Shown in pieces: positions 8,467-18,011 of a DNA stretch of 39,671 nt (the first letter of the stretch is position 1; each line of letters begins with the position of its first letter). The position numbers were made by a program, and so were the translations under genes. This DNA comes from Planctomycetaceae bacterium (GTDB lineage: Bacteria; Planctomycetota; Planctomycetia; Pirellulales; Pirellulaceae). The stretch lies in NCBI GenBank assembly GCA_002723275.1, contig PBNZ01000022.1, forward strand, positions 1 to 39,671, in the 5' to 3' direction. Under the pieces are notes generated by a model, which had not been told where the DNA came from, did not search any database, and worked only from the letters and a program-made list of their open reading frames with translations.

Positions 8467-9791
8467 AACAAGCGTGTTGAAAACTTCACGGTTGAACAGA
8501 CGAGCCTTACGGATGCTTTCGCCTTATTTGCGGAAACATTAACGGTAAGGCTTTCTGTTATTTCTTGTTTATCCTCGCAGGTCGCATGACTGTCTGGGGT
8601 TGCGGCCAATAACGAACGCCCGAATTTGATCTATGTCGATTCATCGCCCGCGGTCTTTTACGCACGCAAGATCGTGATGAAGCATGTCCTACACTGCCGC
8701 TGGTGAAACTTGTATGACACCGGCAGGAACGGAAACTCTAGCAAGAGTCTCGGAAATCCAATGAAGGAGGTCAGTCGGCGTGCGGGGTAGAAGATTTAGA
8801 GATGACGTTTTAAAACGACCCGTGCAGTTGCCGAACGGAACCGGAACGATAGTTTTCGACGTGCATCGTTTGGGTTGAGACGAGCGATATGCCGGCAATT
8901 GCACACAAATATTGTGATGACTTAAGGCCTTTTTTCAGCAACGGTCTCAGAAAGAAGTAAAATTGGGGTCGCAAATGCCTGCGTTGGACCGCGTCGAGCA
9001 GCCGTGGAGTTTGCCTTCCGACTACTTACTTCTCGAACAGCGGTGAGCTAAGTGCGACAGAAATGCGTTTCGCTTTACCCGCGGTAATGTACTCACGTAC
9101 CAAAGAATCAGACCAGCTCCTCAGCTGCATTGCTTACTGCCCGCTTCGAACATGATTTGTGGCGGTGTTCATCTACGCAGGCATCACACGAGTCGCTGAG
9201 CGTTCTTCTACCACGGCTATTCCGTGCGATGGCGATGAGTAATAAATTTTCCAGGTTCCACAGGATGCTTTCATCTTACCGAGTCAACCAATGCTATGTC
9301 TTTGCATCGAAGGGCTCTTGCAATTCTCTGCACCGGACCATCTCATCGATCTTGTTGTTCGATGTCCTGGCCGTCTTCTTGTTGCAGGGAAAAGTAAATA
9401 TCTTCATTTGAATAAAGCGGATGGAGCATCCCACTAAATGGGCACTTAACAACGGTGAAATGGCGATCCTCTGAGTTGGAGACGACGTTATGGTCCAGTC
9501 CTCGATTAATTGACGTCGAGAATGCACCTCATTTGGTTTTACGTGACAGTGGTAACATTACCGGATTGCATTCCAAAACCATTAAATGCTTTTCGGAATT
9601 GACTGAGATTGGTTGAGATGCGAAGCCGACGTGCATCCTCAATAATCTTCAGGCTTCCGCTACGTAGCGAGCGGGGAATAAGTCGGTGTTCCCGGACCGG
9701 AAGCAGCTCAGTCACATTCTCGAAGGTTACTGTTGCAACTCGGAGGAATGCTTTCTTGTGCTGGCGGTGGGAAATAGATCAGCGACTGCAG
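8467..9791. other. 1.3-kb gene-free stretch, probably decayed DNA
   Basis: Only short open frames occur here, on both strands, without ribosome sites, domain signatures or sensible composition. No rRNA, tRNA, CRISPR or transposon ends were seen. Its position inside the island next to two broken genes suggests old, degraded cargo. Confidence 0.5.
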
Positions 9792-11294
9792 TTAAATTTT
9801 CTCAAACTGATTTAGAAAAGATTCAGCGTTTTTTAGATGGGTGCGTTTCTTTTTCGCATCCATCTTCTTAGCCATGCTGCACATCATCGCCCAGCGGGGG
9901 TTTTTGGCTAATCGATCCGATTGCTTTAATATCCATCGCCAGTAAAGCCCGTCCCATATTTCACACCAGGGCGCAGCTCTGTAGTGGCTCATTTTTCTAA
10001 CGTAGGACGAACCGGAAAAATAGGGTTTGGTGGTTATCAAGCCGCCATCTGCATTTTGGCTCATGGCATAGGCATTAGGTACCATGACCCAGTCATAGCT
10101 GTCGACGAACATTTCCATGAACCATCGATAAATTTCGTCCGGGTGAAATTCGCACAGAAACATAAAACCACCGAGCACCATTAATCTCTCGATGTGGTGG
10201 CAATAACCCGTTCGGAGGATGCGGTGAATTGTGTCGTCGATGGGAAGAATCCCGGTTGTGCCATCGTAGAAAGACGGTGGTATTTTATTCTGGTGTTGCC
10301 AGTGGTTGGTTGAACGCATCACCACGCCTAAATCCTCATAGGAGGCCCGCATGAATTCTCGCCAACCAATGACTTGGCGAAGGAAGCCTTCAATGGAATT
10401 GATGGGAACGTCGTGTTGGTCGCAATATTTAAGAGTCGTCTTCAATATCTGTCGTGGGGTTAACAAACCCACATTCAGCATCGGCGTCAGGACACTGTGC
10501 CATAACCACGATTCGCCCTCGACTATGGCGTCTTCATAATCACCAAAACTCTGAAATCGATTTTCAAGAAACTGCTTGAGCCATCTCGTGGCGGCTGCGT
10601 GCGAAGTTGGATAAATGAGGTCTGCAAGTGAGCCCGGGTTTTTGGGGAAGTTATCATTGATGTAGTCACGAGCCAATAAATCGATTTCGTCTCGTTTTAC
10701 AGTGGGGATCGCAGGTACTTCCTCGAGCAATTTTTTAGGTACTTTCTTTCGGTTGTCCTCGTCAAAACTCCACTTACCACCTACAGGTTCGTCACCCTCC
10801 ATCAAAACGTTTAGTCGCCGCCTTTGCCATTTATAAAAATCCGCCATGAACCACCCCTTTTTTCCGGAGCGATATTCGGCATTTTGAGAGGAGGAATTAA
10901 GGAACCCTTCCGAGTCAATCATTCGCAAATCGATGGATGAGTGGGCCGACGCAAACCGTTTTAAACGTTTTGTTAGAACGAAGTCTACGGGGTCCATGAC
11001 GAGTAAACGCAGCTTCTTTTTTTTGCAAACTTTCTCAAGGCATTTTTGAAGGGAGCTAGGTCGACGATCGTGTTCGATATAGATCACATTGTGGCCTGCA
11101 TCCGACAGCATTTTCTCGAAGCGTTTCATGCTCGCCCGGTGCATCCACAGCTTTTGCTTATGAAACTTAGCAGGGTATCTGGCATCTCCAAAAAACAGGC
11201 TATCCTCAATAAGAACTACCGAGTTCGGATTTTCTTTGAGCCCTGGATGTCGCTTGAAAATTTGATTCGGAAAAATGAGCAGTGTTTCGTGCAT
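9792..11294 (-). CDS. Cryptochrome/photolyase family protein (PhrB-related)
   Basis: A 500-residue protein of the bacterial cryptochrome/photolyase group related to (6-4) photolyases. An N-terminal Rossmann-like domain (residues 1-130, including KFHKQKLWMHRASMK at 43-57) is followed by the helical FAD-binding domain. Conserved pieces are YPTSHAAATRWLKQFL (228-243), GWREFMR (310-316), GYCHHIERLMVLGGF (363-377) and a DWVMVPNAYAMS-ADGG segment (401-418). In PhrB a [4Fe-4S] cluster is held by four cysteines, three of them near the C-terminus. Here the matching stretch (HYRAAPWCEIWDGLYW, 437-452) has a single Cys and no CxxC. ATG 11294 is chosen because the family N-terminus begins there (MHETLLIF); the upstream extension is unconserved. 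Repair or photoreceptor function cannot be separated by sequence alone. Confidence 0.88.
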   Translation of the reverse strand: MHETLLIFPNQIFKRHPGLKENPNSVVLIEDSLFFGDARYPAKFHKQKLWMHRASMKRFEKMLSDAGHNVIYIEHDRRPSSLQKCLEKVCKKKKLRLLVMDPVDFVLTKRLKRFASAHSSIDLRMIDSEGFLNSSSQNAEYRSGKKGWFMADFYKWQRRRLNVLMEGDEPVGGKWSFDEDNRKKVPKKLLEEVPAIPTVKRDEIDLLARDYINDNFPKNPGSLADLIYPTSHAAATRWLKQFLENRFQSFGDYEDAIVEGESWLWHSVLTPMLNVGLLTPRQILKTTLKYCDQHDVPINSIEGFLRQVIGWREFMRASYEDLGVVMRSTNHWQHQNKIPPSFYDGTTGILPIDDTIHRILRTGYCHHIERLMVLGGFMFLCEFHPDEIYRWFMEMFVDSYDWVMVPNAYAMSQNADGGLITTKPYFSGSSYVRKMSHYRAAPWCEIWDGLYWRWILKQSDRLAKNPRWAMMCSMAKKMDAKKKRTHLKNAESFLNQFEKI

Positions 11295-11637
11295 GTGGAT
11301 TGAAACTGTCAAAATGCGGAGAAAATTCGCCGATGTTACGGATCGGCCAGTATCCCTTCGCATACCGTAAAACGCCACTCAGATTAACTGCGTTCGATTG
11401 CGGCATACCCGCGGCACATGGCTGGCGATGACCGGCGCATACCTCAAGGTGGTGCAACAAGTGATGCAGCATCAATCTATCACGTTGACGACGGACACTT
11501 ACGGGCATTTGTTTCCCGGACAAGAGGCCGAGTCGGTAGGTCGGATGCAGCCAATGCTGGGCGATCATCAAACCGCCCCCGAGGCCCTGCGGGCAACCGG
11601 AACGGATAACCGGACGGCCAAAGGCGCGCAGCAGCTG

Positions 11638-11806
11638 GCGCAGCAGTCAGAACGCGAAACGCGGCGATCGGCTGCGAAGGGGTGCGAAAGGGAAACCGAA
11701 GGCAACGCGCAAAAGAAAACGCCCAAGACCTTACGAATTGCGGACTTGGGCGATGGCGTGCGACGTGATGCGACGAATCGCGAAAGTAGCGGAGGAGGGA
11801 CTCGAA
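11638..11806 (+). repeat. Right copy of 169-bp direct repeat (integrase 3' tail plus 20 nt of tRNA)
   Basis: Ungapped partner of 174-342. This copy keeps an open integrase frame and continues into a complete tRNA, so it is the less decayed one. The two copies bound about 11.3 kb of intervening DNA in the same orientation. Confidence 0.9.
11787..11806 (-). other. Candidate attachment-site core (right), inside tRNA-Met
   Basis: This 20-nt stretch of the tRNA 3' end is shared exactly with 323-342. It covers the discriminator, the 3' acceptor strand and the 3' side of the T-arm. Beyond 11806 the two copies differ completely, which marks one edge of the exchanged segment. Confidence 0.65.
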
Positions 11807-11860
11807 CCCCCGACACGCGGATTATGATTCCGCTGCTCTAACCAACTGAGCTACTCCGCC
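11787..11860 (-). tRNA. tRNA-Met (anticodon CAU)
   Basis: The 74-nt gene reads GGCGGAG for the 5' acceptor strand, then UA, a D-arm starting GCUC, anticodon stem GCGGA/UCCGC with loop AUCAUAA (anticodon CAU), a T-stem GGGGG/CCCUC with loop UUCGAGU, and 3' acceptor strand CUCCGCU plus discriminator A. All stems pair; the first acceptor pair is an unusual G-U. CCA is not encoded. The anticodon stem lacks the three G-C pairs of initiator tRNA, so it is elongator Met. A tRNA-Ile2 read after lysidine modification has the same CAU anticodon and cannot be excluded. It is the apparent integration target of the flanking island. Confidence 0.95.
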
Positions 11861-12312
11861 ATATCTTGAAGAAGACCGCTAGCTTAGCCAAGTCTTCATC
11901 ACGCTGATTGTCACGAATATCGGCAAAATGCCCCCGAAAGTAAAGGGGGAGAGCTTTTCTGCACCGGCGTTCTTCGGGATACCGCCTGGTGATACTTGTC
12001 TTCTCGTCACATTCGTTCCATTCGGGCGATCCGTAGCCCTTGAGGCGATGATTACCGACTCTGAACAGGCCAATTCAATGATGGGGGGATCATGCGTTTT
12101 CTGGCGCAGCGCCTCTCGAGTGGCCTCTCTCGTCACTGAATCCAGCCATGGACCCCGTAGTCAGGTAACTGATCTACTGGATTTCCGCAGCGGGCAATTC
12201 GGATAAAAGGTGCAGACGTTCAATCTCAATCTCGGAGCCAAGCTGTCTCACGATGGGCAAAAGCTATGCTTTTAAGACCCATATCCCATCACATCTTGGC
12301 AGGCACGATTCG
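11861..12312. other. Intergenic region upstream of the 12.3-kb gene
   Basis: The first bases should hold the tRNA-Met promoter, reading leftward. The rest shows only short open frames on both strands without start signals, and nothing further is recognised. Confidence 0.45.
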
Positions 12313-13059
12313 ATGAACCACAAACACCCGTCATATCTTCGCAGCCTGGTTTCCGCCGTTCTCGTCGGCATTTTCGCCTTGGCCATTAACCACTATGCCA
12401 AAATGGGGCCGAAATCATTGCATCAGTCGATGAAGTCGGTGGAGAAATATGCACTCAAGTATGTAAACGCTAGTCAGGAGCCGATGTCACCGGTGGCCCA
12501 TCGAACGAAGACGCTTCAAGATATCCACGATGCGATTTTAGGAGAGTTCTCAAAGTGGAAACGGCAGCGTCATCATGTCGACCAATTCAAGCTCGAAGCC
12601 GCGGTTCAGGAGATGAACTTCATCGGTTCCTTTTTGGACCAACAGCAGGAATTGTCTGATGCCGAGCGAAACAGATATCGGATGACGCAATTGGTCACAT
12701 GTTTTATGGCAGCAGAAATGCATCCAGAATCACAATCAAGCAACTTTCTCGAATTGTGTACGCAGTTCCTCGAAACTGACACACTTGCCAATAGCGGCCG
12801 CATTCAGCTAATTCGATTCTACCACCAGGTGAATTTTCAGGATCCACAACGCGAACAACTCCTCTACAGCCTGCGTGATTTTTCGGAATCACATAGCGAG
12901 AAAAAAGGAGTTACCCTGTACGGCATGGTGGCTGAAGAACTTGCCATGCGACGGCACAAAGATTTAGCCGTCGCTGTGTTGAAGCAAGGCCTCCAAATCT
13001 ATGCCGGTAGCCCTGGAGTGAGCCGACTGGTAAATGCTCTCGTTGAAGTCGAGCAATAG
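12313..13059 (+). CDS. Membrane-anchored alpha-helical protein, function unknown
   Basis: A 248-residue protein with one N-terminal hydrophobic segment (about residues 10-25, SLVSAVLVGIFALAIN). The rest is a mostly helical soluble region with repeated amphipathic helices, somewhat TPR-like toward the C-terminus (AVAVLKQGLQIYAGSPGVSRL). No enzyme motif is visible. ATG 12313 puts the membrane segment right behind the N-terminus. An upstream ATG at 12253 would add 20 residues; both have poor ribosome sites. It is convergent with purN and ends 11 bp from the purN stop. I do not recognise the family. Confidence 0.7.
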   Translation: MNHKHPSYLRSLVSAVLVGIFALAINHYAKMGPKSLHQSMKSVEKYALKYVNASQEPMSPVAHRTKTLQDIHDAILGEFSKWKRQRHHVDQFKLEAAVQEMNFIGSFLDQQQELSDAERNRYRMTQLVTCFMAAEMHPESQSSNFLELCTQFLETDTLANSGRIQLIRFYHQVNFQDPQREQLLYSLRDFSESHSEKKGVTLYGMVAEELAMRRHKDLAVAVLKQGLQIYAGSPGVSRLVNALVEVEQ

Positions 13060-13084
13060 AGTCACTCGGATCACGGAGTGGCTC
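13059..13084. terminator. Inverted repeat between convergent genes
   Basis: GAGTCACTC and GAGTGGCTC form a 9-bp stem (one G-U pair) with an 8-nt loop, spanning the last base of the plus-strand gene and the stop of purN. It has no T-run on either strand, so it may only be a weak bidirectional terminator. Confidence 0.4.
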
Positions 13085-13700
13085 GTACCTGGACACGATT
13101 GTCCTGGATGGTTAGCCTGCCATCTGCAAATAGACGGATGGCTTCTGGATATGCCTCGCACTCCTCTTCAAAGATGCGAGAAGCCAGGTTGCTGGGAGTG
13201 TCGTTGTCGAGTACCTCGACGCATCGCTGAAGAATGATCGGGCCATGGTCGTACTCGTTGTCGACAAAGTGAACGGTACAGCCGCTGACTTTCGCACCGT
13301 GCGTCAGGACCGCTTCGTGGACTCGCAGGCCATAGAAGCCTTGGCCACAAAAGGATGGGATCAGGGAAGGGTGGATGTTGATTACTTTACCCGCAAAATC
13401 ATCTGGGATCAGAATGTGTTTGAGGAATCCGCCCATCACCACCAGATCGATCTTGTCCTCTCGTAGTTGTTGAAAGACCGCTTCGCTGAAAGAGTGAGCG
13501 TCATCATGATCGGTGGTGCGAATGACTCGGGACGGAATGCCCGTTTCTTCTGCGTAGCCCAGCCCTTTTGCTTTCCCGCTGCTCGATACCACACGCTGAA
13601 TCTGGATTCGATCCAGTTTGCCCGCAGCGATTTGGTCAATCAGATTCTTGAGCGTCGTACCGCCACCAGAAATAAGAACGGCTATCCGGCAAGTGCTCAC
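13071..13700 (-). CDS. purN: Phosphoribosylglycinamide formyltransferase
   Basis: A 209-residue GAR transformylase, third step of purine synthesis: it moves a formyl group from 10-formyl-tetrahydrofolate to GAR in the cytoplasm. The phosphate-binding loop [10 protein letters not shown] (11-20) and the catalytic triad Asn108, His110 ([11 protein letters not shown]) and Asp151 (EYDHGPI) are all present at the expected spacing. The start is a GTG at 13698-13700 whose bases overlap the ileS stop (GTGA, 4-bp overlap), so translation is very probably coupled to ileS. The length is normal for the family. Confidence 0.95.
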   Translation of the reverse strand: MSTCRIAVLISGGGTTLKNLIDQIAAGKLDRIQIQRVVSSSGKAKGLGYAEETGIPSRVIRTTDHDDAHSFSEAVFQQLREDKIDLVVMGGFLKHILIPDDFAGKVINIHPSLIPSFCGQGFYGLRVHEAVLTHGAKVSGCTVHFVDNEYDHGPIILQRCVEVLDNDTPSNLASRIFEEECEAYPEAIRLFADGRLTIQDNRVQVRATP

Positions 13701-16700
13701 GATGGCTCTACCTCAATTTCGAGCTTCAATGAATTGCCGCCAATTTCTAGCTCCTCTCCATCTCCGTTTTCAGAGACTTCAAGCTGGCTGGCGAGCGTCT
13801 CGTCGGAGATGTAAGCTTGGTTTTCAGAAACGGCTTGAGCCAATTCGGGCGACTCGGTGGAGATCCGAACGCGAATGCGATCGGTATACTCGCAGTCCGC
13901 CTGTTTTCGTTGATCCTGAATGATGCGGACGATATCGCGAGCGAGCCCCTCTCGAATTAACTCATCAGTGAGTTCGGTCGAAAGCACAACAACGCATTCA
14001 TCGCCTTGCGAAGCTGCCCAACCTTCCTTCGCTTGCAGACGGATCTGAATATCCTCGTTATCCAGAAGAACCGTTTCATCTCCGACAGGAAGGGAGATTT
14101 GTCCGTGATGGTTCAATTCGTTGAGGAGTGTGCCGCCATCGGCTTCTGCCAGTGCCTTCTTGACCCCTGGCATTAACTTACCGACTCGTGGCCCCAGCCG
14201 CTTGAAGTTCGGCTGAACCTGGTAGCTGATGTACGTCTCTGCGTCGCGTGTAAACTCTACTTCTTTTACGTTGAGTTCGGTTTTGATCAAAGCGACGTGA
14301 CTTTTCAACCAGTCGAGATAATTATCGTTGGCGAGAATCACTTCAACCTTTGCTAACGGTTGTCTCACCTTGAGCTTGGCATTCATGCGTGCGCTTCTAC
14401 CCAAAGACGAAATCTCTCGAGCGAGCTGCATTTGATGCGACAGCTTTTCGTCGACGGTTTCCGCGAGAGGCTCGGGGTAGTCGCAAAGATGAACGCTTTC
14501 GACCGCCGATCCCTGAAAGACTCGCGTCAGGTTTTGCCACAGATGCTCCGACAAAAAGGGAACGAACGGAGCGATCAGCTTGGCGGTCGTGATGAGACAT
14601 TCATAGAGTGTCCAATACGCGTCTAGCTTGTCCGGCGAATGCTTGTCACTGCTCCAGTAGCGATCACGACTGCGCCGGACGTACCAGTTGCTGAGAGCAT
14701 CGACGAATGCGGTGATGTCGCCGCAGGCTGAGAAGCTGTCGTAGGCATCCATCTTTTCCGTGACAGCCGCACATGTTTTGTTCAGTTCGCTGAGGATCCA
14801 GCGATCGATTTCCGCACGTTCATGAATCGGCTTGTAATCGGCAGCCCCCGATAATTCCTCTGGAGTGACCTGTCCAGCCTTGGTGCTGAGTCTTTCACCT
14901 GGATCGAATCCGTCAATGTTGGCATAGATCACAAAGAAACTGTAAACGTTCCAGAGACGCAGGACAAACTCGGGAATGCTGTCCTTGATCGCTCGTTCGC
15001 TGTAGCGGATCGAGGTCCAGGGAGCCTGATTCGCGAAGAAATACCAACGCAATGCGTCCGCGCCGTAACGTTCGAAAATCTCGTTCGGTTCGCGGTAATT
15101 GCGCTTGCTCTTTGACATCTTCCCACCGTCTTCGCCCAGCATGAGGCCAAGGACGATGCAATTACGGTAAGGGTGCGGGAAGTCGTGAGGCGTTGCGCTG
15201 TCGGTGCCATCTTCGTCGGGACCAAACATAAGCGTGCTGATTGCCAATAGGCTGTAGAACCATCCTCGCGTTTGATCGATCGCTTCGCTGATGAAATCGG
15301 CGGGGAATTGGTTTTCGAATGCTTCTTTATTCTGATGGGGATAACCCCATTGCGCGAATGGCATCGCGCCCGAGTCAAACCAGCAATCGATCACCTCAGA
15401 CACACGCCGCATTGCCGCTCCTTCGGCAAACGGTGAGTCGTAGGTGACTTCGTCGATGTAGGGCTTGTGGACGCGGAGGTCGTCCGGAAGTTCCCCGTTC
15501 TTTTCTTTGGCATTGAGCCAAACTTCGGTGCCTTTCACGCCAGGCTTCGAAAGCAATTCATCGTACGAGCCGATCGCCTCCATTTTGCCCGTTGATTCGC
15601 AAACCCAGATTGGAAGTGGCGTCCCCCAATATCGCTCTCTCGATAAAGCCCAATCAACATTCGATTCGAGGAAATTTCCGAAACGGCCGTCACGAATATG
15701 ATCCGGCATCCAGTTGATCTTCTGATTGTTGGCAACCAACTGATCTTTGTATTGCGTCGTGCGGACAAACCAACTGCGGCGAGGATATTGGATTAACGGG
15801 TCTTCGTCAGCTCGCCAGCAAAAGGGATAGTCGTGCAAGTATTGCTCTTGATGAAACAGAATTCCCCGATGACGCAATTCCCGTGAAATGTCCTTGTCGC
15901 AATCTTTGACCCAGCGACCCTCGTAATCCGCTGCAATTTCCGTGAACTTGCCGTCCGGTCCGACCGCACAGATCAATTCAGGGCCGTCGTCGTCAATAAA
16001 TTGCTGCTGCTGTTCGATCAGGACTTCGTAGTCGACTTCACCAAAAGCTGGTGCTTGATGGACCACTCCCGTACCACTGTCAATTGTGACGAAATCGGCA
16101 GGGACGACACGCCATGCAAGAGCCTGCTCGGTCCCATCCTTTCGTTGCCCCATCGCATCGCCGTGGTCTCGATAGTAATAATCGAAAGGCGGCTGGTAGC
16201 GGCGGCCGATTAAATCTTTGCCCGTGCAGGTGGAAACAACCGTTAGCTCTCGTTTGAATTTTTCACCGAGTGATTCCGCCAAAGCCTTGGCGACAATGAA
16301 TTGCTGGCCATCTTCTGCGTCCTGAACGGTCACGTATTCCAAGTCGGGATGAACTGCCGCGAATTGATTACTCGGCAGCGTCCACGGGGTCGTCGTCCAG
16401 ACCAGAAGACTGGTGTCGGAAACGGCACCAGCGTCGTCTAGCAGCGGGAAGCGAACAAACACACTCGGATCGGCAACCTCTCGGTAACCCTGACCCACCT
16501 CACCACTGCTCAATGCCGTTCCGCCTTGTGCCCACCACCAGACGATCTTGTGCCCTTGGTAGAGCAGTCCGCGATCAAAAAGATTCTTCAGACACCACCA
16601 GACACTCTCAATGTAACTCTGGTGGTATGTGACATACGCCTTGTCGAGATCGACCCAGAAGCCGAGTCGGTCCGTTAGTTTCTCCCATTGTTGCATGTAA

Positions 16701-17077
16701 CGCCAAACACTCTGCTGGCACAACTGAATGAAGGGCTCAATGCCGTACTCTTCGATTTCCTCTTTCGAATGAATGCCGAGTTCCTTGCAGACTTCGACCT
16801 CCACCGGCAGGCCATGAGTGTCCCAGCCCGCTTTTCGCTCACAGCGATAACCTCGCATGGTGCGGTAACGTGGAAACAAATCCTTGATCGCACGCGTCAA
16901 ACAGTGACCGGGATGAGGGAGGCCATTGGCGGTGGGAGGACCCTCATAAAAAACAAATGCCGGCGCGTCTTCACGCTGATCGAGTGAGCGTTTGTAGATC
17001 GAATTCTCTTTCCAGTACTCAAGAACTTCCTGCTCGAGTTCTGGAAAGCTGACATTGTTGGGAACCGGATCAAACAT
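13697..17077 (-). CDS. ileS: Isoleucyl-tRNA synthetase
   Basis: A 1126-residue class I synthetase that charges tRNA-Ile. The HIGH motif appears as HPGH (55-58, in [13 protein letters not shown]) and KMSKS is at 653-657. The editing domain lies between, with [10 protein letters not shown] (228-237) and [16 protein letters not shown] (336-351). Length and motif style fit the large, eukaryote-like (type 2) IleRS class, which tends to be mupirocin resistant. In the segment that usually reads PxCxxCGTALS there is [12 protein letters not shown] (179-190), so the cysteine pair is missing. A second expected Cys site reads [12 protein letters not shown]. It is downstream of the TPR gene (154 bp) and overlaps purN by 4 bp. 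Confidence 0.97.
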   Translation of the reverse strand: MFDPVPNNVSFPELEQEVLEYWKENSIYKRSLDQREDAPAFVFYEGPPTANGLPHPGHCLTRAIKDLFPRYRTMRGYRCERKAGWDTHGLPVEVEVCKELGIHSKEEIEEYGIEPFIQLCQQSVWRYMQQWEKLTDRLGFWVDLDKAYVTYHQSYIESVWWCLKNLFDRGLLYQGHKIVWWWAQGGTALSSGEVGQGYREVADPSVFVRFPLLDDAGAVSDTSLLVWTTTPWTLPSNQFAAVHPDLEYVTVQDAEDGQQFIVAKALAESLGEKFKRELTVVSTCTGKDLIGRRYQPPFDYYYRDHGDAMGQRKDGTEQALAWRVVPADFVTIDSGTGVVHQAPAFGEVDYEVLIEQQQQFIDDDGPELICAVGPDGKFTEIAADYEGRWVKDCDKDISRELRHRGILFHQEQYLHDYPFCWRADEDPLIQYPRRSWFVRTTQYKDQLVANNQKINWMPDHIRDGRFGNFLESNVDWALSRERYWGTPLPIWVCESTGKMEAIGSYDELLSKPGVKGTEVWLNAKEKNGELPDDLRVHKPYIDEVTYDSPFAEGAAMRRVSEVIDCWFDSGAMPFAQWGYPHQNKEAFENQFPADFISEAIDQTRGWFYSLLAISTLMFGPDEDGTDSATPHDFPHPYRNCIVLGLMLGEDGGKMSKSKRNYREPNEIFERYGADALRWYFFANQAPWTSIRYSERAIKDSIPEFVLRLWNVYSFFVIYANIDGFDPGERLSTKAGQVTPEELSGAADYKPIHERAEIDRWILSELNKTCAAVTEKMDAYDSFSACGDITAFVDALSNWYVRRSRDRYWSSDKHSPDKLDAYWTLYECLITTAKLIAPFVPFLSEHLWQNLTRVFQGSAVESVHLCDYPEPLAETVDEKLSHQMQLAREISSLGRSARMNAKLKVRQPLAKVEVILANDNYLDWLKSHVALIKTELNVKEVEFTRDAETYISYQVQPNFKRLGPRVGKLMPGVKKALAEADGGTLLNELNHHGQISLPVGDETVLLDNEDIQIRLQAKEGWAASQGDECVVVLSTELTDELIREGLARDIVRIIQDQRKQADCEYTDRIRVRISTESPELAQAVSENQAYISDETLASQLEVSENGDGEELEIGGNSLKLEIEVEPS

Positions 17078-17231
17078 GGGATTCTTTGTCGTTTCTTGTT
17101 CAGTTGTGGACCCGCTTAATGCTCAGGACCAATCGCCTTTTGATGAGTTTGCTTCAACGCGAAACCCTTGCTGCCACGAAGTGCCCTGTCTCAGAGACCG
17201 ATTCTGCCTTGTCGAAAAGAAGCTGCGCAAC

Positions 17232-17663
17232 TCAAAGATCGCTGATGCCGTGCCGACGCAATAGCTCTTGAAAACCCGATAGGTCCCGCAGAGCATCGAG
17301 ATCTGAGTCGGCTTCGATATGAGCAAAATCGTCATAGCCTAATTCGACGGCTCGAGACAAAGCAGATATTCCCTCTTGAACGTGCCCGTTCATCGACAAA
17401 CTACACGCCAAGTTGTACCGGATCACGTGATCCTCCGGGAAACGTTCGACGAGTTTTCGGTCGAGCTGTAAAGCTTCCTCGTAGTCGCCACGACGTGCGA
17501 AAAGTTCGGCCTGGCGACGCATGACATCCGTATTGGAGTCACTCCGTTTCAGCACGTCACCAAAAAACTGAAAGTCAAATTCGTCCTGACTTTGCTGGTC
17601 ATCGTAGCGTTGGTTTGACTTTTCTTCAGCGGGGTTTCTAGTTGGGTCTTGGGATGAACTCAT
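17232..17663 (-). CDS. TPR-repeat protein
   Basis: A 143-residue cytoplasmic protein. The polar N-terminus (1-45) is rich in Gln, Asp and Ser. Residues 48-115 form about two tetratricopeptide repeats, for example RRQAELFARRGDYEEALQLD and YNLACSLSMNGHVQEGISAL. The C-terminal part (DSDLDALRDLSGFQELL) matches the end seen in many small TPR proteins. TPRs bind protein partners; no catalytic residues are visible. It sits 154 bp upstream of ileS and 47 bp downstream of the acidic protein gene, all on the minus strand, so one transcription unit is possible. Confidence 0.88.
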   Translation of the reverse strand: MSSSQDPTRNPAEEKSNQRYDDQQSQDEFDFQFFGDVLKRSDSNTDVMRRQAELFARRGDYEEALQLDRKLVERFPEDHVIRYNLACSLSMNGHVQEGISALSRAVELGYDDFAHIEADSDLDALRDLSGFQELLRRHGISDL

Positions 17664-17710
17664 AGGTTCTTTGAATTGAGTTGGCGCATGCTCGCAAGTG
17701 GTGCTAAAGC

Positions 17711-17977
17711 CTACTCGTCCTCCTCGAATTCTACCTCTCCGCCGCCACTGCCGCCACCACTGCCGCCACCAGGATTCTCTTCGTCGAATTCGTGTTCGCC
17801 GTAGTCGAAGTCGTCTTCTTCTTCCTCTTCAAAGTCGTCGTCAAATTCGTCGTCGAAATCGTCTTCTTCAAAATCTTCATCGACACCGTCGTCCTCAAAT
17901 TCGTCGAGGTCGGCAGTGATTACCGAAGTTGATGGTATTTGGGTCCAATCTTCGATTTCCACATATGCGAGTAGCAT
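17711..17977 (-). CDS. Acidic low-complexity protein with Gly/Ser linker
   Basis: An 88-residue protein. The first 25 residues are ordinary (MLLAYVEIEDWTQIP), and then it becomes almost only Asp, Glu and Phe (about residues 26-70). A GGGSGGGSGGG linker and an acidic tail follow. The predicted charge is extremely negative. No fold or function is recognised. The regular spacing of Phe/Tyr among acids suggests a disordered binding segment for basic partners, which is inference. It is the first gene of the minus-strand run toward ileS and has an inverted repeat about 35 bp upstream. Confidence 0.72.
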   Translation of the reverse strand: MLLAYVEIEDWTQIPSTSVITADLDEFEDDGVDEDFEEDDFDDEFDDDFEEEEEDDFDYGEHEFDEENPGGGSGGGSGGGEVEFEEDE

Positions 17978-18011
17978 CTAACAGGCACCCTCTGATCGCA
18001 AAATGAACAAT

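Larger units (their letters stand above)
11389..11841 (+). pseudogene. Tyrosine recombinase (integrase), C-terminal fragment running into tRNA-Met
   Basis: The frame begins abruptly (in-frame stop at 11368-11370) with VRLRHTRGTWLAMTG, the second conserved arginine box of phage-type integrases. It continues with VMQHQSITLTTDTYGH, which holds the second histidine and the nucleophilic tyrosine. The first catalytic Arg, the Lys and the whole N-terminal DNA-binding half are missing. After the catalytic part lies a polar tail of about 100 residues, and the last 16 or so residues are encoded antisense to the tRNA gene (GGGTRTPDTRIMIPLL). An integrase pointing into the tRNA 3' end is the usual layout at an integrated element. 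The fragment cannot be active on its own. Confidence 0.85.

Noticed and set aside
8131-8609. Minus-strand frame opposite the frameshifted gene (8256-8609)
   Set aside because: No start signal and unlikely composition; the plus-strand reading gives more protein-like sequence.
9609-9815. 68-codon plus-strand frame near the photolyase gene end
   Set aside because: Ser/Arg-rich, no ribosome site and no recognisable pattern.
11879-12206. Overlapping short frames on both strands after tRNA-Met
   Set aside because: Neither has a start signal or a domain; treated as noncoding.
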